From Procambarus clarkii (taxonomy: Eukaryota > Arthropoda > Malacostraca > Decapoda > Cambaridae): a stretch of 64,000 nucleotides of DNA. How positions within the stretch are numbered: the stretch's first letter is position 1; each line of letters starts with the position of its first letter. The position numbers and the translations under genes are program-made. Positions 1 to 11,090 of this stretch are shown here, piece after piece. The notes beneath the pieces were generated by a model. That model did no database searches. It saw nothing but the letters and a program-made list of their open reading frames with translations, and had not been told where the DNA came from. The stretch is taken from positions 13,208,263 to 13,272,262 of the forward strand of contig NC_091208.1 in assembly GCF_040958095.1 (NCBI RefSeq). Direction: 5' to 3'.

Positions 1-1886
1 AAGAAAAAACTAAAACAAGCGCAAGCGGCATATGCTCGCCATATTTATCAACAACAGAAATCTGCTTCAGCTCAAGAGCTGAGACAAGACCCAGATTACA
101 GTGAGTGGCAAGAAATTAATTATAAAATCAAATCACAAGAGAGTGTGCTAATAACAGATAGGAAGCTTGAGAAGTACCTTGATTCTAATTATGTGTGTGA
201 TTGTTTACATGATAAACTATATCATACAGTCAAGATATCTGATCAACATGATAAATGTACAGTAACAAAAAACTGTAGTCATTGTAAACTTACAGTTACA
301 CAAACATTGACTGAAAATCACGAACATGATGATGTTGTAGGTACTTCCAGTGGTTTGAAAAGACGTAAAGATACCGAGAGCAGTGCCACAAAACGATTGA
401 AATTATTTAGACAGGACACAGAAGAAAACAGTGAAGAAGTAACAGCCCGTGAGACAGTGCTAATGGTGACAGATAAGGAAATTGAAAAGTACTTAGATAA
501 TAATTATGTAAAATTATGCCATTATTGCACGCATAATACACTACGTCATATAGTCAGGGTTGATGAACATGATGTGCAAGTGATGGAAAGCTGTAGCATA
601 TGTAATCATACAGTTTCACGAGAGTTGATGGGAAATTACGAGATTCTGAAGACATTAGTGTACTTCAACATGCTAAATGGCCAAGGATACATGTTCTACA
701 AGAGTATGTGTGCCATAAATGGAATGGAATTTGTGTCACCACTGGTGTATAGAACGTGTGAAAATCATATAAGAAATGTAATTAATATGAGATGGCAAGA
801 AGTGCAAGAAAACACTCGCCGTATAATATTTGACCAATATAAAAAACAGTTAAATATAGACCCCATTGATGGCTTCCTTAACATTGATGTGTCCTTTAGC
901 GGATCTAGGAGCCCTTATTCACAAATTAGCACTGCTTTCCTAGTGGAAATGTTAACAGGCATGGTTGTGGACTTCAATGTGTTCTGTAAAAAAACCTGCA
1001 TTCAGTGCCAAATGCTCAAGCGTAGGAAACGGAATTCGGAAATAAACGAGGCTCAGTTTGATGATGAGATGGATAAACATCTACCACATTGTGATAAAAA
1101 CTATTACAGCAGTCCCAAAAATATGGAAGAGGATGCTGCATTGTTGATGTGGGGTCGATCACAAAACATCAAACTCAGGTATACAACTTTGGTGGATAAC
1201 AGTAACTCCTCCTCTACCTACAATAAAGTTTGTGGAATGAACTATGGTGCTGGACCATATGGAGACGTTAAGGTGGAAAAGACTGAGTGTGAAAATTACT
1301 TAGTCGAGAGACTTGTTACACAGATCATCCATTTGGAGTCAAAAGGGGAGGCCGAAGGTAATGGAAAGCTAAGTTACGAGACCTTTGGGAAGTTGATGGT
1401 TCACTTCAAACGAGCCATCAGGGACAACATCAACACAGACTGGAGAAAAATGAGGAAGGCCTGCCTATCCGGACTGTTCCATGAAACGTTCACAGATGAA
1501 AATCCATTACACCATTTCTGTCCTGAAGGCAAAAATTCTTTTGTTTTTACCAACACGATCTTGCAAATAAAAAGATCCCACGAACACACAAGATCATGAA
1601 TATCCCACAATCGAATGAGGACGAATTTGAAATCCAAAAGATCTACTTCAAGTTCTACGATGATCTTATCTCGGAGGAAAACATGAAAAAGTGTCTGAAG
1701 GGAAAGCCAAATGAGTCTCTACACAACCGAGTTTGGAATAGCGTCCCCAAAGACAGATCTGTAAGTCGTTCAATGGTTGAGTTCAGAATGGCAGTGACGG
1801 CCATCAACCACAATGCCGAGTCTTTGGGCAGTCTTACTGGTATACCTCAGCATGATATTACTATCTTGAAGATGATGTCACCTTGA
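1..1886 (+). pseudogene. Mutator-like transposase gene, 5' open, frameshifted
   Basis: The frame is open from the first base, so the start lies outside the window; GTG at 145 is only an apparent start. The core has the layout of the Mutator-like transposase domain of invertebrate genomes: an Asp-containing NIDVSFSG strand near 880-905, a Cys-rich CIQCQ stretch near 1000, PHCDKNYY near 1090, a GRSQNIKLRYTT strand near 1160 and HHFCPEGKNS near 1510-1540. Two tandem copies of a Cys/His motif (YLDxNYV, then C..H..L.H.V and C..C) lie at about 160-320 and 480-640, a likely zinc-binding duplication. Near 1540 the frame breaks by one base: homologous sequence continues in the next frame (CFYQHDL, then MNIPQS at 1596) to the stop at 1884-1886. 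The usual acidic D-G-D-S motif reads D-N-S-N near 1197, another sign of decay. The mechanism would be DNA cut-and-paste transposition. Confident as transposase-derived; a domesticated spliced gene is less likely. Confidence 0.65.
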
Positions 1887-2071
1887 GGAACTATATTTCG
1901 GACCAATTATAAAATAGTTAGTATAAAATTAGTTGAATAATAAAAGTTTTGTATTTTTTGTCTTCCTTTTTACTATACAACTAGTTAAAAAAATATTGGT
2001 TGATATTGAACAACTTTTCTGAAACAGAGGTAATGCCCTAATATGTCCCCACTACAATGCAACCTTCGTTA
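1887..2071. other. AT-rich 3' flank of the transposase
   Basis: Non-coding AT-rich sequence. An AATAAAA-like poly(A) signal near 1938-1945 follows the transposase stop by about 55 bases. No clear terminal inverted repeat of the transposon could be recognised. Confidence 0.35.
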
Positions 2072-2179
2072 GTAGGCTGAGAAGTGCGTTCTGGCTACTA
2101 GACATGAAAACGTGACTTATTATGTAAATCGGGCCTAGTATAGTAGACTGAGAAGTGAGCTCTGGCTACTAGGTACGAC

Positions 2180-2256
<77 letters not shown>

Positions 2257-2330
2257 GTACCTAGTAGCCAGAACTCACTTCTCAGCCTACTATGCAAGGC
2301 CCGATTTGCCTAATAAGCCAAGTTTTCATG
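2072..2330. repeat. Palindromic repeat with central (TA)n
   Basis: A unit reading TAGTAGACTGAGAAGTGAG then CTCTGGCTACTAGGTACGACATA occurs at about 2140-2187 on the plus strand and again inverted at about 2253-2330, with about 65 bases of (TA)n between, so the whole block can fold into a long hairpin. A related degenerate unit precedes it at 2072-2113. The shared outer part includes a stretch like GGCTTATTAGGCAAATCGGG. A further plus-strand copy lies at 2593-2671. Confidence 0.75.
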
Positions 2331-2345
2331 AATTAATGTTTTTTC

Positions 2346-2482
2346 GTCTACCTAACCTACCTAACCTAACCTAACCTAGCTTTTTTTGGCTACCTAACCT
2401 AACCTAGCTTTTTTTGGCTACCTAACCTAACCTTACCTATAAATATAGGTTAGGTTAGGTTAGGTAGGGTTGGTTAGGTTCG
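2346..2482. repeat. Telomere-like CCTAA/TTAGG hairpin
   Basis: Several CCTAA pentamers in short runs, spaced by two copies of AGCTTTTTTTGGCTA, are followed after ATAAATAT by TTAGG pentamers in the opposite sense. TTAGG is the common arthropod telomere repeat. Arms are short and interrupted, so this is an interstitial repeat rather than a chromosome end. Confidence 0.6.
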
Positions 2483-2592
2483 GTCATATATCTACGTTAA
2501 TTTTAACTCCAATAAAAAAAAATTGACCTCATACATAGTGAAAAGGGTAGCTTTATCATTTCATAAGAAAACAATTATAGTAAATATATTAA

Positions 2593-2668
2593 TTCAGGAA
2601 AACTTGGCTTATTAGGCAAATCGGGCCTTGAATAGTAGGCTGAGAAGTGAGTTCTGGCTACTAGGTAC

Positions 2669-2671
<3 letters not shown>
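2593..2671 (+). repeat. Third copy of the 2.1-2.3 kb repeat unit
   Basis: Plus-strand copy of the unit at 2140-2330, here complete from ACTTGGCTTATTAGGCAAAT through GTTCTGGCTACTAGGTACGA, and again running directly into a (TA)n tract. The repeat seems habitually joined to AT microsatellites. Confidence 0.7.
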
Positions 2672-2717
<46 letters not shown>

Positions 2718-2735
2718 ACATATATATTATGTATA

Positions 2736-2781
<46 letters not shown>

Positions 2782-2824
2782 TATATACATATATATATAC
2801 ATATATATATATACATATATATAC

Positions 2825-2855
<31 letters not shown>

Positions 2856-2856
2856 C

Positions 2857-2887
<31 letters not shown>

Positions 2888-2900
2888 CATATATATACAT

Positions 2901-2972
<72 letters not shown>
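2672..2972. repeat. (TA)n / TATACA microsatellite
   Basis: About 300 bases of (TA)n with interspersed TACATA variants. Apparent reading frames of alternating Tyr and Ile here are artefacts of the repeat. Confidence 0.95.
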
Positions 2973-2973
<1 letters not shown>

Positions 2974-3391
2974 TATATTTTGGTAGCAGTCTTTCCTGTA
3001 GACATATTTTATTAAATATGACCGAAAAAGTAAGATTAATAATTCTAACACGAATTTTCTCAATCTTTCGTACATTATGCTTCACTGTTGGAGGTAAATC
3101 AAAAATCACTTCTCCAAAATTCATTTTTATTTCTAGTCTGACGCGACACGGGCGCGTTTCGTAAAACTTATTACATTTTCAAAGACTTCACAAATACACA
3201 ACTGATTAGAACTTGCGTTTCCCTGATTTTATATCTACATTTGAGTGAGGTGGGAAGGGTGATGTGGCATTACATTTGAGTAAGGTGGGAAGGATGATGT
3301 GGCATTAGAGGATATTAATAGGGTATTAAAAGTATCAACACAAGACAGAACACGAAACAATGGATATTGAATAGAAGTGTTTGTAGAAAGC

Positions 3392-4066
3392 CTATTGGTC
3401 CATATTTCTTGATGCTTCTATATTGGAGCGGAGTCTTGAGGTGGGTAGAATATAGTTGTGCAATAATTGGCTGTTGATTGCTGGTGTTGACTTCTTGATG
3501 TGTAGTGCCTCGCAAACGTCTAGCCGCCTGCTATCGCTGTATCTATCGATGATTTCTGTGTTGTTTACTAGGATTTCTCTGGCGATGGTTTGGTTATGGG
3601 AAGAGATTATATGTTCCTTAATGGAGCCCTGTTGTTTATGCATCGTTAAACGCCTAGAAAGAGATGTTGTTGTCTTGCCTATATACTGGGTTTTTTGGAG
3701 CTTACAGTCCCCAAGTGGGCATTTGAAGGCATAGACGACGTTAGTCTCTTTTAAAGCGTTCTGTTTCGTGTCTGGAGAGTTTCTCATGAGTAGGCTGGCC
3801 GTTTTTCTGGTTTTATAGTAAATCGTCAGTTGTATCCTCTGATTTTTGTCTGTAGGGATAACGTTTCTATTAACAATATCTTTCAGGACCCTTTCCTCTG
3901 TTTTATGAGCTGTGGAAAAGAAGTTCCTGTAAAATAGTCTAATAGGGGGTATAGGTGTTGTGTTAGTTGTCTCTTCGGAGGTTGCATGGCTTTTCACTTT
4001 CCTTCTTATGATGTCTTCGATGAAACCATTGGAGAAGCCGTTATTGACTAGAACCTGCCTTACCCT
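3392..4066 (-). pseudogene. Inverted duplicate of Penelope GIY-YIG endonuclease
   Basis: Read on the minus strand this arm gives the same amino-acid sequence as 4410-5081, from VRQVLVNNGF to the final NMDQ and stop, with no visible substitution. It lacks the YVDD box because the duplication begins downstream of it. The near identity of the arms implies a recent event or gene conversion. Confidence 0.8.
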
Positions 4067-4085
4067 ATATATATATATATACTGC

Positions 4086-5081
4086 AGGTATGTTGACGAC
4101 ATTTTTACACAGGTACCTGATGTCAGACATCTGCAGGAGCTGAAGGAGGCATTTGAGCAGAGTTCCGTGCTGCGTTTCACTTACGAGACGGAAAAGGATG
4201 GGAAGCTGCCTTTTCTAGATGTAACAGTCATGGAAAAGGGCGGAGGTTTCCACACTGCAGTCTACACAAAGGAAACAAACATAGGAATGTGCCTAAATGC
4301 CAACAGCGACTGCCCTGACAGGTACAAGAGGAGTGTTGTTAACGCATACGTCGACCGTGCTCTCAGCCACAGCTCAGAATGGAAGCAAGTCGACGAAGAA
4401 CTCTGTAGGGTAAGGCAGGTTCTAGTCAATAACGGCTTCTCCAATGGTTTCATCGAAGACATCATAAGAAGGAAAGTGAAAAGCCATGCAACCTCCGAAG
4501 AGACAACTAACACAACACCTATACCCCCTATTAGACTATTTTACAGGAACTTCTTTTCCACAGCTCATAAAACAGAGGAAAGGGTCCTGAAAGATATTGT
4601 TAATAGAAACGTTATCCCTACAGACAAAAATCAGAGGATACAACTGACGATTTACTATAAAACCAGAAAAACGGCCAGCCTACTCATGAGAAACTCTCCA
4701 GACACGAAACAGAACGCTTTAAAAGAGACTAACGTCGTCTATGCCTTCAAATGCCCACTTGGGGACTGTAAGCTCCAAAAAACCCAGTATATAGGCAAGA
4801 CAACAACATCTCTTTCTAGGCGTTTAACGATGCATAAACAACAGGGCTCCATTAAGGAACATATAATCTCTTCCCATAACCAAACCATCGCCAGAGAAAT
4901 CCTAGTAAACAACACAGAAATCATCGATAGATACAGCGATAGCAGGCGGCTAGACGTTTGCGAGGCACTACACATCAAGAAGTCAACACCAGCAATCAAC
5001 AGCCAATTATTGCACAACTATATTCTACCCACCTCAAGACTCCGCTCCAATATAGAAGCATCAAGAAATATGGACCAATAG
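4086..5081 (+). pseudogene. Penelope-like RT C-terminus + GIY-YIG endonuclease (5' truncated)
   Basis: The sequence opens with RYVDDIF, the catalytic YVDD box of the RT palm (4086-4106), followed by thumb sequence. At about 4735-5010 lies a GIY-YIG type endonuclease: VVYAFKCP, then QYIGKTTTSLSRRL with the expected Arg, and a C-terminal CEALHIKKSTPAIN carrying the expected Glu and Asn. This nuclease nicks target DNA for priming. The stop is at 5079-5081. The frame is open further upstream only because it runs through the junction into antisense left-arm sequence; the true protein would extend into RT fingers that are missing. No lesion is seen inside the retained part. Confidence 0.8.
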
Positions 5082-5461
5082 GCTTTCTACAAACACTTCT
5101 ATTCAATATCCATTGTTTCGTGTTCTGTCTTGTGTTGATACTTTTAATACCCTATTAATATCCTCTAATGCCACATCATCCTTCCCACCTTACTCAAATG
5201 TAATGCCACATCACCCTTCCCACCTCACTCAAATGAAGATATAAAATCAGGGAAACGCAAGTTCTAATCAGTTGTGTATTTGTGAAGTCTTTGAAAATGT
5301 AATAAGTTTTACGAAACGCGCCCGTGTCGCGTCAGACTAGAAATAAAAATGAATTTTGGAGAAGTGATTTTTGATTTACCTCCAACAGTGAAGCATAATG
5401 TACGAAAGATTGAGAAAATTCGTGTTAGAATTATTAATCTTACTTTTTCGGTCATATTTAA

Positions 5462-5484
5462 TAAAATATATATATATATGTATA

Positions 5485-5546
<62 letters not shown>

Positions 5547-5752
5547 TATATATATAAATATATATATATAAATATATATATATAAATATATATATAAATA
5601 TGTACATATTTGTATTTATATGTATTTATATAAATATATATATAAATATGTACATATTTGTATTTATATGTATTTATATAAATATATATATAAATATGTA
5701 CATATTTGTATTTATATGTATTTATATAAATATATATATAAATATGTACAGT
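5462..5752. repeat. (TA)n microsatellite and 48-bp tandem repeat
   Basis: A (TA)n tract follows the Penelope right end. From 5596 a 48-base unit beginning AAATATGTACATATTTGTAT is repeated at 5596, 5644, 5692 and partly at 5740, with almost no divergence. Tyr/Ile/Met-rich frames here are artefacts. Confidence 0.9.
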
Positions 5753-6394
5753 TCCGTCTTCATCCGAAGACACTGGAAACTCGGCGGTGCTCACTCTGGG
5801 TAGCCCTGGTTCCTTCTTCCTTGGCCCACGATGAATCCACTATGACTACCACGAATCTATCCTGGCCACAGGCCAGCCAAATCACAGTCCCAATGGGTGC
5901 TTCGTCGTGGAGGCCTTCAACCACAATCCAGCCTGTAGCTGGCAGGTACCGATCAGCATCGCTGTTTAGGCCACTCCACGACCGATACTAGGGTTGCGAG
6001 CCCTAGGCAGGAGCCTCGTGTGACCCGCTGGTCACTCTCCTCATTAGGCACCACAGAGGCTAGTCTCTTCCACCAGCCAACCCCGGATAAGGCGATTCCC
6101 GACACTGCCACGCGTCAGGCAGGCTATTGCACTCTCACCAGAGTTCGTCCGGGGATGACTCACAGCTTCTTCAAAGCAGACTTGTGAAGAGACCCTGGCT
6201 GCCTCGGGTAGACTGATCCATCATCCAACACAGCAGTCCCAGATCGACTCTGCAAGCAGACACGTCATCAGTACTGGGGATACTACCTGGGGCCACTAGG
6301 AAACATCACTTACTGGCTTAGACAGAAACGTCGACCTCTTCGCTCCATAGATGGCGTTCACTGTCCAAGCACCACCTCAGAGGTCCGTAACAGA
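5753..6394. other. Unrecognised moderately GC-rich sequence
   Basis: About 640 bases with balanced composition and no long convincing reading frame on either strand. Nothing recognised; it could be old LTR or LINE sequence. Confidence 0.3.
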
Positions 6395-6695
6395 GCGCCG
6401 CCCTGCTCCTTATTGTCCTAGTTGCATTGTCTCTCTTACGGTCGTGCATGTCCTTCTTGAATGTCCTGACTTCCAGGATGAGCATGTGTCTTGCTTTCCG
6501 ACCGCCTCTCGCAGTCACCTGTCCCTCAATAGAATTCTTGGTGACTCGGATACTTTTGATATTCTTCGCCTTATGAGTTTTTGTTCTCGTATTGGCATCC
6601 TTGGTGATATTTAGCGCAATCTGATTATTTTGCGCATTTGATGGTGCTACATAGCCTTCCCGGTTTGGTGCCTTTTTTTGATAATTACTTACTTA
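6395..6695 (+). mobile_element. 3' fragment of I-type LINE
   Basis: Closely matches the 3' end of the LINE at 48.6-54.8 kb (54498-54801): the same CPSCIV..TVVHVLLECPDF zinc-like C-terminal motif (translated at about 6402-6614) and the same 3' UTR ending in GATAATTACTTACTTACTT. Strongly 5' truncated, as usual for LINE copies. The match starts at about 6395, so the apparent start codon at 6351 is not genuine. Confidence 0.8.
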
Positions 6696-7407
6696 CTTTT
6701 CCCAATCAATTTGGTGAGAACTTTCTGACAAATGAACAATGAAAGCTCTCACCAAATTCTTTGGGAGAGGGCTTCTTCAATAACGAATAATAAAAACATG
6801 TTCAATTGGAACATAATTAAATGTGCTTTAATACACATTACAAAATCATGTAATTTGAATATTAACAGTGGTTTGTAATCATCTAATTTGAATATTAACA
6901 TATTGAATTAACAGTGGGTTGTATAATTTAGATCCATTTGTGAATGATCAGTTAAAGGTCGATTTGAGTATGATCACTGATACACATTTACAGTAAGAAC
7001 CACTTATTGATATCCCATTAAAGACATTGTAACTCACCTCTTTCCTGACTATTAGGGGTTGGCGTGATTTACCACACCTAGTGACGTACTCCAGCGTTGC
7101 AAGAACGGGTCGCAGGTCTCCAGCGAAGCAGCGTCTGCTGAAGCAGCGTTCAACAGACGCGAGTGACACAGCAAGACTTGAGGCATCAGTTGAGGTAGAG
7201 AGCTGGTGAAGAGTAATGATCTGGCACCTGCCACTTTCTTCTCTTTTCTCCTTTGTATTGCAAACAATCAGTCACCTTGCCAGACGTCACGCCATCCCCC
7301 ACTCCCTCCCTCTAATATTACTACCGCTCACAATCCTCCTCCTCCTCCTGCAGCTGTTGTTGTTGCTGCAGCTGCTCACGTCACTGACGCTGCTGGTGTT
7401 GCGTGCT
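6696..7407. other. Unrecognised sequence
   Basis: AT-rich to about 7000, then mixed composition with a CTC/CTG-rich stretch near 7335-7390 that gives Leu-rich or Pro/Ala-rich frames in different phases. No credible gene seen. Confidence 0.3.
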
Positions 7408-7604
7408 TAAGAACATAAGAACAAAGGTAACTGCAGAAGGCCTATTGGCCCAAACGAGGAAGCTCCTATCTATAACCACCCAATCCCACTAATATACTTG
7501 TCCAACCCGCGCTTGAAACATAAGAACAAAGGCAACTGCAGAAGGCCTATTGGCCCATACGAGGCAGCTCCTATTTATAACCACCCAACTATTTATAACC
7601 AGTC
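7408..7604 (-). mobile_element. Two successive CR1-like LINE 3' ends
   Basis: Starting at TAAGAACATAAGAACAAAGG, two copies of the terminal ~100 bases of the CR1-like LINE (minus orientation; marker GCAGAAGGCCTATTGGCCCA) follow each other at about 7408-7515 and 7516-7604. Non-coding remnants. Confidence 0.7.
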
Positions 7605-7861
7605 ACAATTCAATCAACACAAGGCTAAACATGAACAAATGGGTATAAATTTGAAAAGTTTAAATTTAGAAATGGGTAATGGCCTGGGTAATTACCCATT
7701 GGGAAAATGGGAAATGGCCTGGGTAAATGTTGGTTTGGTAACAGTGTACACAATTCGAACAGCAAATTACCGCATAGCATAACAGTTGAAGGATCAAGGA
7801 TCTCTTGATCCTTTGTTCATATGAATGGACATTCATATGAACAAAGAGGGATATAACACAA
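7605..7861 (-). repeat. Inverted copy of 13.44-13.69 kb
   Basis: The reverse complement of about 13443-13690, including the doubled phrase with GGGTAATTACCCATTGGG and the palindrome built on CATATGAATGGACATTCATATG. It links this locus to the second unit of the 9.6-16.6 kb tandem array. Confidence 0.7.
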
Positions 7862-8810
7862 GAACAGGAGAACAAAGGTAACAGCATAAGGCCTATTGGC
7901 CCATACGAGGCAGCTCCTATCTATAACCACCCAATCCCACTCATATACTTGTCCAACCCGCGCTTGAAACAATCGAGGGACCCCACCTCCACCACGTTAC
8001 GCGGTAATTGGTTCCACAAATCAACAACCCTGTTACCGAACCAGTATTTACCCAAGTCTTAACTAAATATAAACTTATCCAATTTATACCCATTGTTCCG
8101 TGTTCTGTCTTGTGTTGATACTTTTAATACCCTATTAATATCTCCTTTGTTATTTCCATTCATCCACTTGCGAACCTCTATCATGTCACCCCTAACATTT
8201 CGTCTTTCCAGTCAATGCAATTTTAGCTTTGTTAATCTTTCTTCATATGAAAGGTTTCTAATTTGGGGAATTAACTTAGTCATCCTACGCTGGACACGTT
8301 CAAGTGAATTTATATCCATTCTATTGTAAGGCGACCAAAACTTAACTGCATAATCTAAATGGGGCCTAACCAGAGCAAGATATAGCTGAAGAACCACACC
8401 AGGTTTCTTGTTACTAACGCTTCGATTAATAAATCCCAGTGTCCTATTCGCCTTATTACAAACATTCATGCATTGATCCTTTGGTTTTAAATTCTTAATA
8501 ATCATAACTCCCAGATCCCTTTCGCAATCTCAACACCATCTAGGTCGTAACTTGTAACTCTATCATCATTACCCAGCCTTAAAACTCTACATTTATCAGC
8601 ATTAAACTGCATCTGCCAATCTTTTGACCATTCTAAAACCCTATTTAGATCAACTTGAAGTGATAGCGAGTCTTTTATTGTGTTGATTTCCCTACCGATT
8701 TTTGTATCATCTGCAAATTTGCAGATGTTGCTACTCAAACCTGAATCTAAATCATTTATATATATTATAAACAACAAAGGTCCCAGGACAGAGCCCTGAG
8801 GTACTCCATT
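7862..8810 (-). mobile_element. CR1-like LINE, 5'-truncated copy
   Basis: Minus-strand LINE copy covering the 3' UTR and the C-terminal part of the RT. The RT is readable at 8502-8777 (minus; intact FADDTK catalytic box, then LDRVLEWSKDWQMQFNADKC type sequence) and, after a frameshift near 8503, at 8212-8505 (minus; VRPHLDYAV and SLERVQRRMTKLIPQIRNL). The second part ends in a TCA-to-TGA type nonsense codon after KLKLH. The 5' limit is at about 8810, inside the GVPQGSVLGP motif. Assigned to the CR1/Jockey superfamily by RT motifs; the exact clade is uncertain. Confidence 0.75.
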
Positions 8811-8900
8811 AACTATAAGTTTTCTTATAGTAGTCGATTGTAAGACAACATCAACATGCTATTGATGGAAAATAGCTCAACACAAGCAACCACTCACATG

Positions 8901-8978
8901 TTGACCAGACCACACACTAGAAATTGAAGGGACGACGACGTTTCGGTCCGTCCTGGACCATTCTCAAGTCGATTGTGC
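8901..8978 (-). repeat. ACGTCGTCG repeat family copy
   Basis: Carries the core GGTCCAGGACGGACCGAAAC then GTCGTCGTCCCTTCA on the minus strand. This family recurs throughout the window: 10149-10249, 13680-13786, 15953-16060, 20811-20918 and 45835-45930 (plus), and as a palindrome near 33.0 and 39.6 kb. Non-coding; transposition class unknown. Confidence 0.75.
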
Positions 8979-9595
8979 AACCGCCTGTCGATCGCCTGCA
9001 ACCACTCACATCTTCACAAATGGATCAGTAGAACAAAACAAACACATTGGAACACAAATGAAATACATACATCGAAAAATAATGTCAGGACAGTGAATTG
9101 ATTATTTACTTTTCAAAGCGAGTTTCGCCGATATGCCGCCGCGGGTAACACTTCGGCCACTTCCCACACTGTTTTGGGTGGGCTACGACATTGAATCTAT
9201 GTTTATATGCATATGTCCGTGTAGAGAATTTTATTGCGATTCCAATGATACCACAATTAGCGATGTAGAACAACTGTAGGCTTCGCAACCTTTAGGAGAG
9301 TGGAAACATTTTGTTGCTGTTTGCATCTGAAACTCGCCAAGAGCGAGTGATCTGAATAGTTTTTTATTTGGTGTTGATATTCCTTATGCTTTGGGGGCAT
9401 TTTATAGGTATGTTCTTATAGACAATTTTATTGCGAACACAGTGATACCAAATTTAAATACGTGTGCCTTCAATTATCGGCAGGACAGTCAAAAGAGTGT
9501 ACACTTTTTCGGTCTTACCGCGTAGGCACGCGAAACACAGAAAGCACATAGGGTATGATTTTTTTCAGAACGACGATAGTGCGAAAGTGTTATAA
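8979..9595. other. Unrecognised sequence with a trace of RNase H-type LINE
   Basis: At about 9000-9035 a short stretch reads THIFTNGS, a degraded RNase H start like that at 22.9 kb. The remaining ~550 bases show no recognisable gene or repeat. Confidence 0.3.
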
Positions 9596-10386
9596 ATCTA
9601 ATCTTATCCAATTTATACTCATTGTTTCGTGTTGTCTTGTGTTGATACTTTTAATACTACTATTAATATCCCCCTACGTTTTGCAGTAAGAGGGTCCACA
9701 AATCGACAGTCCTGTTACCGAATCTGTATTTACCCAGAACATTCCCATATCTATAGTTATCCAGTTTATATTCATTGTTTTGAGTTTTATTATGCGTTGA
9801 TACTTTTAATACCCTATTAATATCCCTCTTTGTTCATATGAACATTCCTATGTTCATATGAATGTCCATTCATATAAACATAGAAATGAAGGTAAAAGCA
9901 GATGGCCTATTAGCAGATGGCATCGCCGTCGAAAAAGTTCCTATTTATATCCACCCAACCCCATTCACATATATATAAAAACCTACGCTTGAAACAATCA
10001 AGAGATCCTTCAACTGTTATGCTATGCGGTAACTTGCTCTTCGAATTGTGTACACTGTTACCAAACCAACATTTACCCAGGCCATTTCTAAATTTAAACT
10101 TTTCAAATTTATACCCATTTGTATATGTTTTGCCTTGTGTTGATCGAATTGTGACTGGTCCAGGACGGACCGGAACTTCGTCGTTCCATCATTTTCTAGT
10201 GTGAGGTTCAGTCAACATATTTCAACCAAGTTTTTGTGACTCCTCGTCTGGGTGTGTTGAGACTTTTAATACCCTATTAATAACCCCTTTGCTATGTCCA
10301 TTAGCCCACTTGTACATCCCTATCATGTCAACCCTAATTCTTCGCCTTTCCATATAATGTAATTTAAGCTTCGTCAATCTTTTTTA

Positions 10387-10824
10387 CTATGGCAGATTTC
10401 TAATTTGCGAGATTACCTTCGTCATCCTACGCTGGACATGTTCTAGTAAATTAATATCCATTCCATAGTATGTTGATACGATCTGAACTGCATAATCTAC
10501 AGGGGGCCTAACAGCAGTAATATATAGCTGAAGAACAACACCAGGTTTCTTATTACTAAGGTTACGATTACTTAATCCTAGTGTCCTATTTGACTTTTTA
10601 CTAATATTTTTGTATAGATTTTTTGGTTTTAAATTCTTGCTAATTATATCTCTTATATCCCCCTGATCCCTTTCGCAACCTGCCTGCGCAATCGCAACGA
10701 ATACCAGAAAATTTATTAATTGTATACAATTAGGACAAAAACAGTGCAGGATAATGTAAATGGAGCATGGTATGGCTGCAAAATATAGCACTAGGTGATT
10801 TATTACTGACTGTTCGAGAAACAA
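10387..10824 (-). pseudogene. Diverged CR1-like RT C-terminus
   Basis: The minus strand encodes a diverged version of the CR1-like RT end: NRTLGLSNRNLSNKKPGVVL, RPPVDYAVQ and HVQRRMTKVISQIRNLP. The catalytic palm is not included. The N-terminal half of the open frame does not match LINE sequence. Equivalent remnants lie at 13921-14358 and about 16190-16440. Confidence 0.6.
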
Positions 10825-11090
10825 ATCCTATTGTCATATTTGCATTAATTTGCAACAGCCATTTATAGACTTGGCTACAGGTGATGCTGGGAGGTAATGG
10901 ACCCAATAGTTTATGAATGTCATTAATTTTGTTTCATAAATGTCATGAAAGTTAATAAAACTGTCGAACTGTCGGCTGCGCTATTACATTAGTTAAGAAC
11001 AAAAGAATGAAGGTAAATGTTGAAGGCCTATTGGCCCATACAACCCAGATCCTTTTTATAACAAACCATATGGTCAGCAGGTGGAAGAAG

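Larger units (their letters stand above)
3003..5469 (+). mobile_element. Penelope-like element with inverted 3' arms
   Basis: The plus-strand body at about 4086-5469 encodes the end of a reverse transcriptase with a YVDD box and a GIY-YIG endonuclease, the Penelope combination. The last ~1.06 kb (about 4407-5468) is repeated almost exactly in inverted orientation at about 3004-4066, so the element is flanked by a long inverted repeat. The left arm joins the body through a short (TA)n at 4067-4080. Both outer ends run into AT microsatellites. The 5' part, including most of the RT, is absent. Partial inverted duplication of a truncated copy is a known habit of Penelope-like elements. Confidence 0.8.

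Noticed and set aside
2346-2482. Scar of telomere-telomere fusion
   Set aside because: Fusion would give TTAGG followed by CCTAA; the order here is reversed and the runs are short with repeated spacers.
2575-3164. Long open frames of alternating Tyr/Ile on both strands
   Set aside because: They are translations of (TA)n/TATACA microsatellite sequence and open in several phases at once.
5309-5794. Minus-strand Tyr/Ile/Lys-rich frame
   Set aside because: Runs through the 48-bp tandem repeat and the Penelope arm; not a gene.
6351-6614. Apparent complete small ORF with Met start
   Set aside because: It is the C-terminus of an I-type LINE ORF2; homology begins at about 6395, after the apparent start.
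7206-7418. Leu-rich and Pro/Ala-rich small frames
   Set aside because: Composition artefact of a CTC/CTG-rich stretch; several phases are open and no start context or homologue is recognised.
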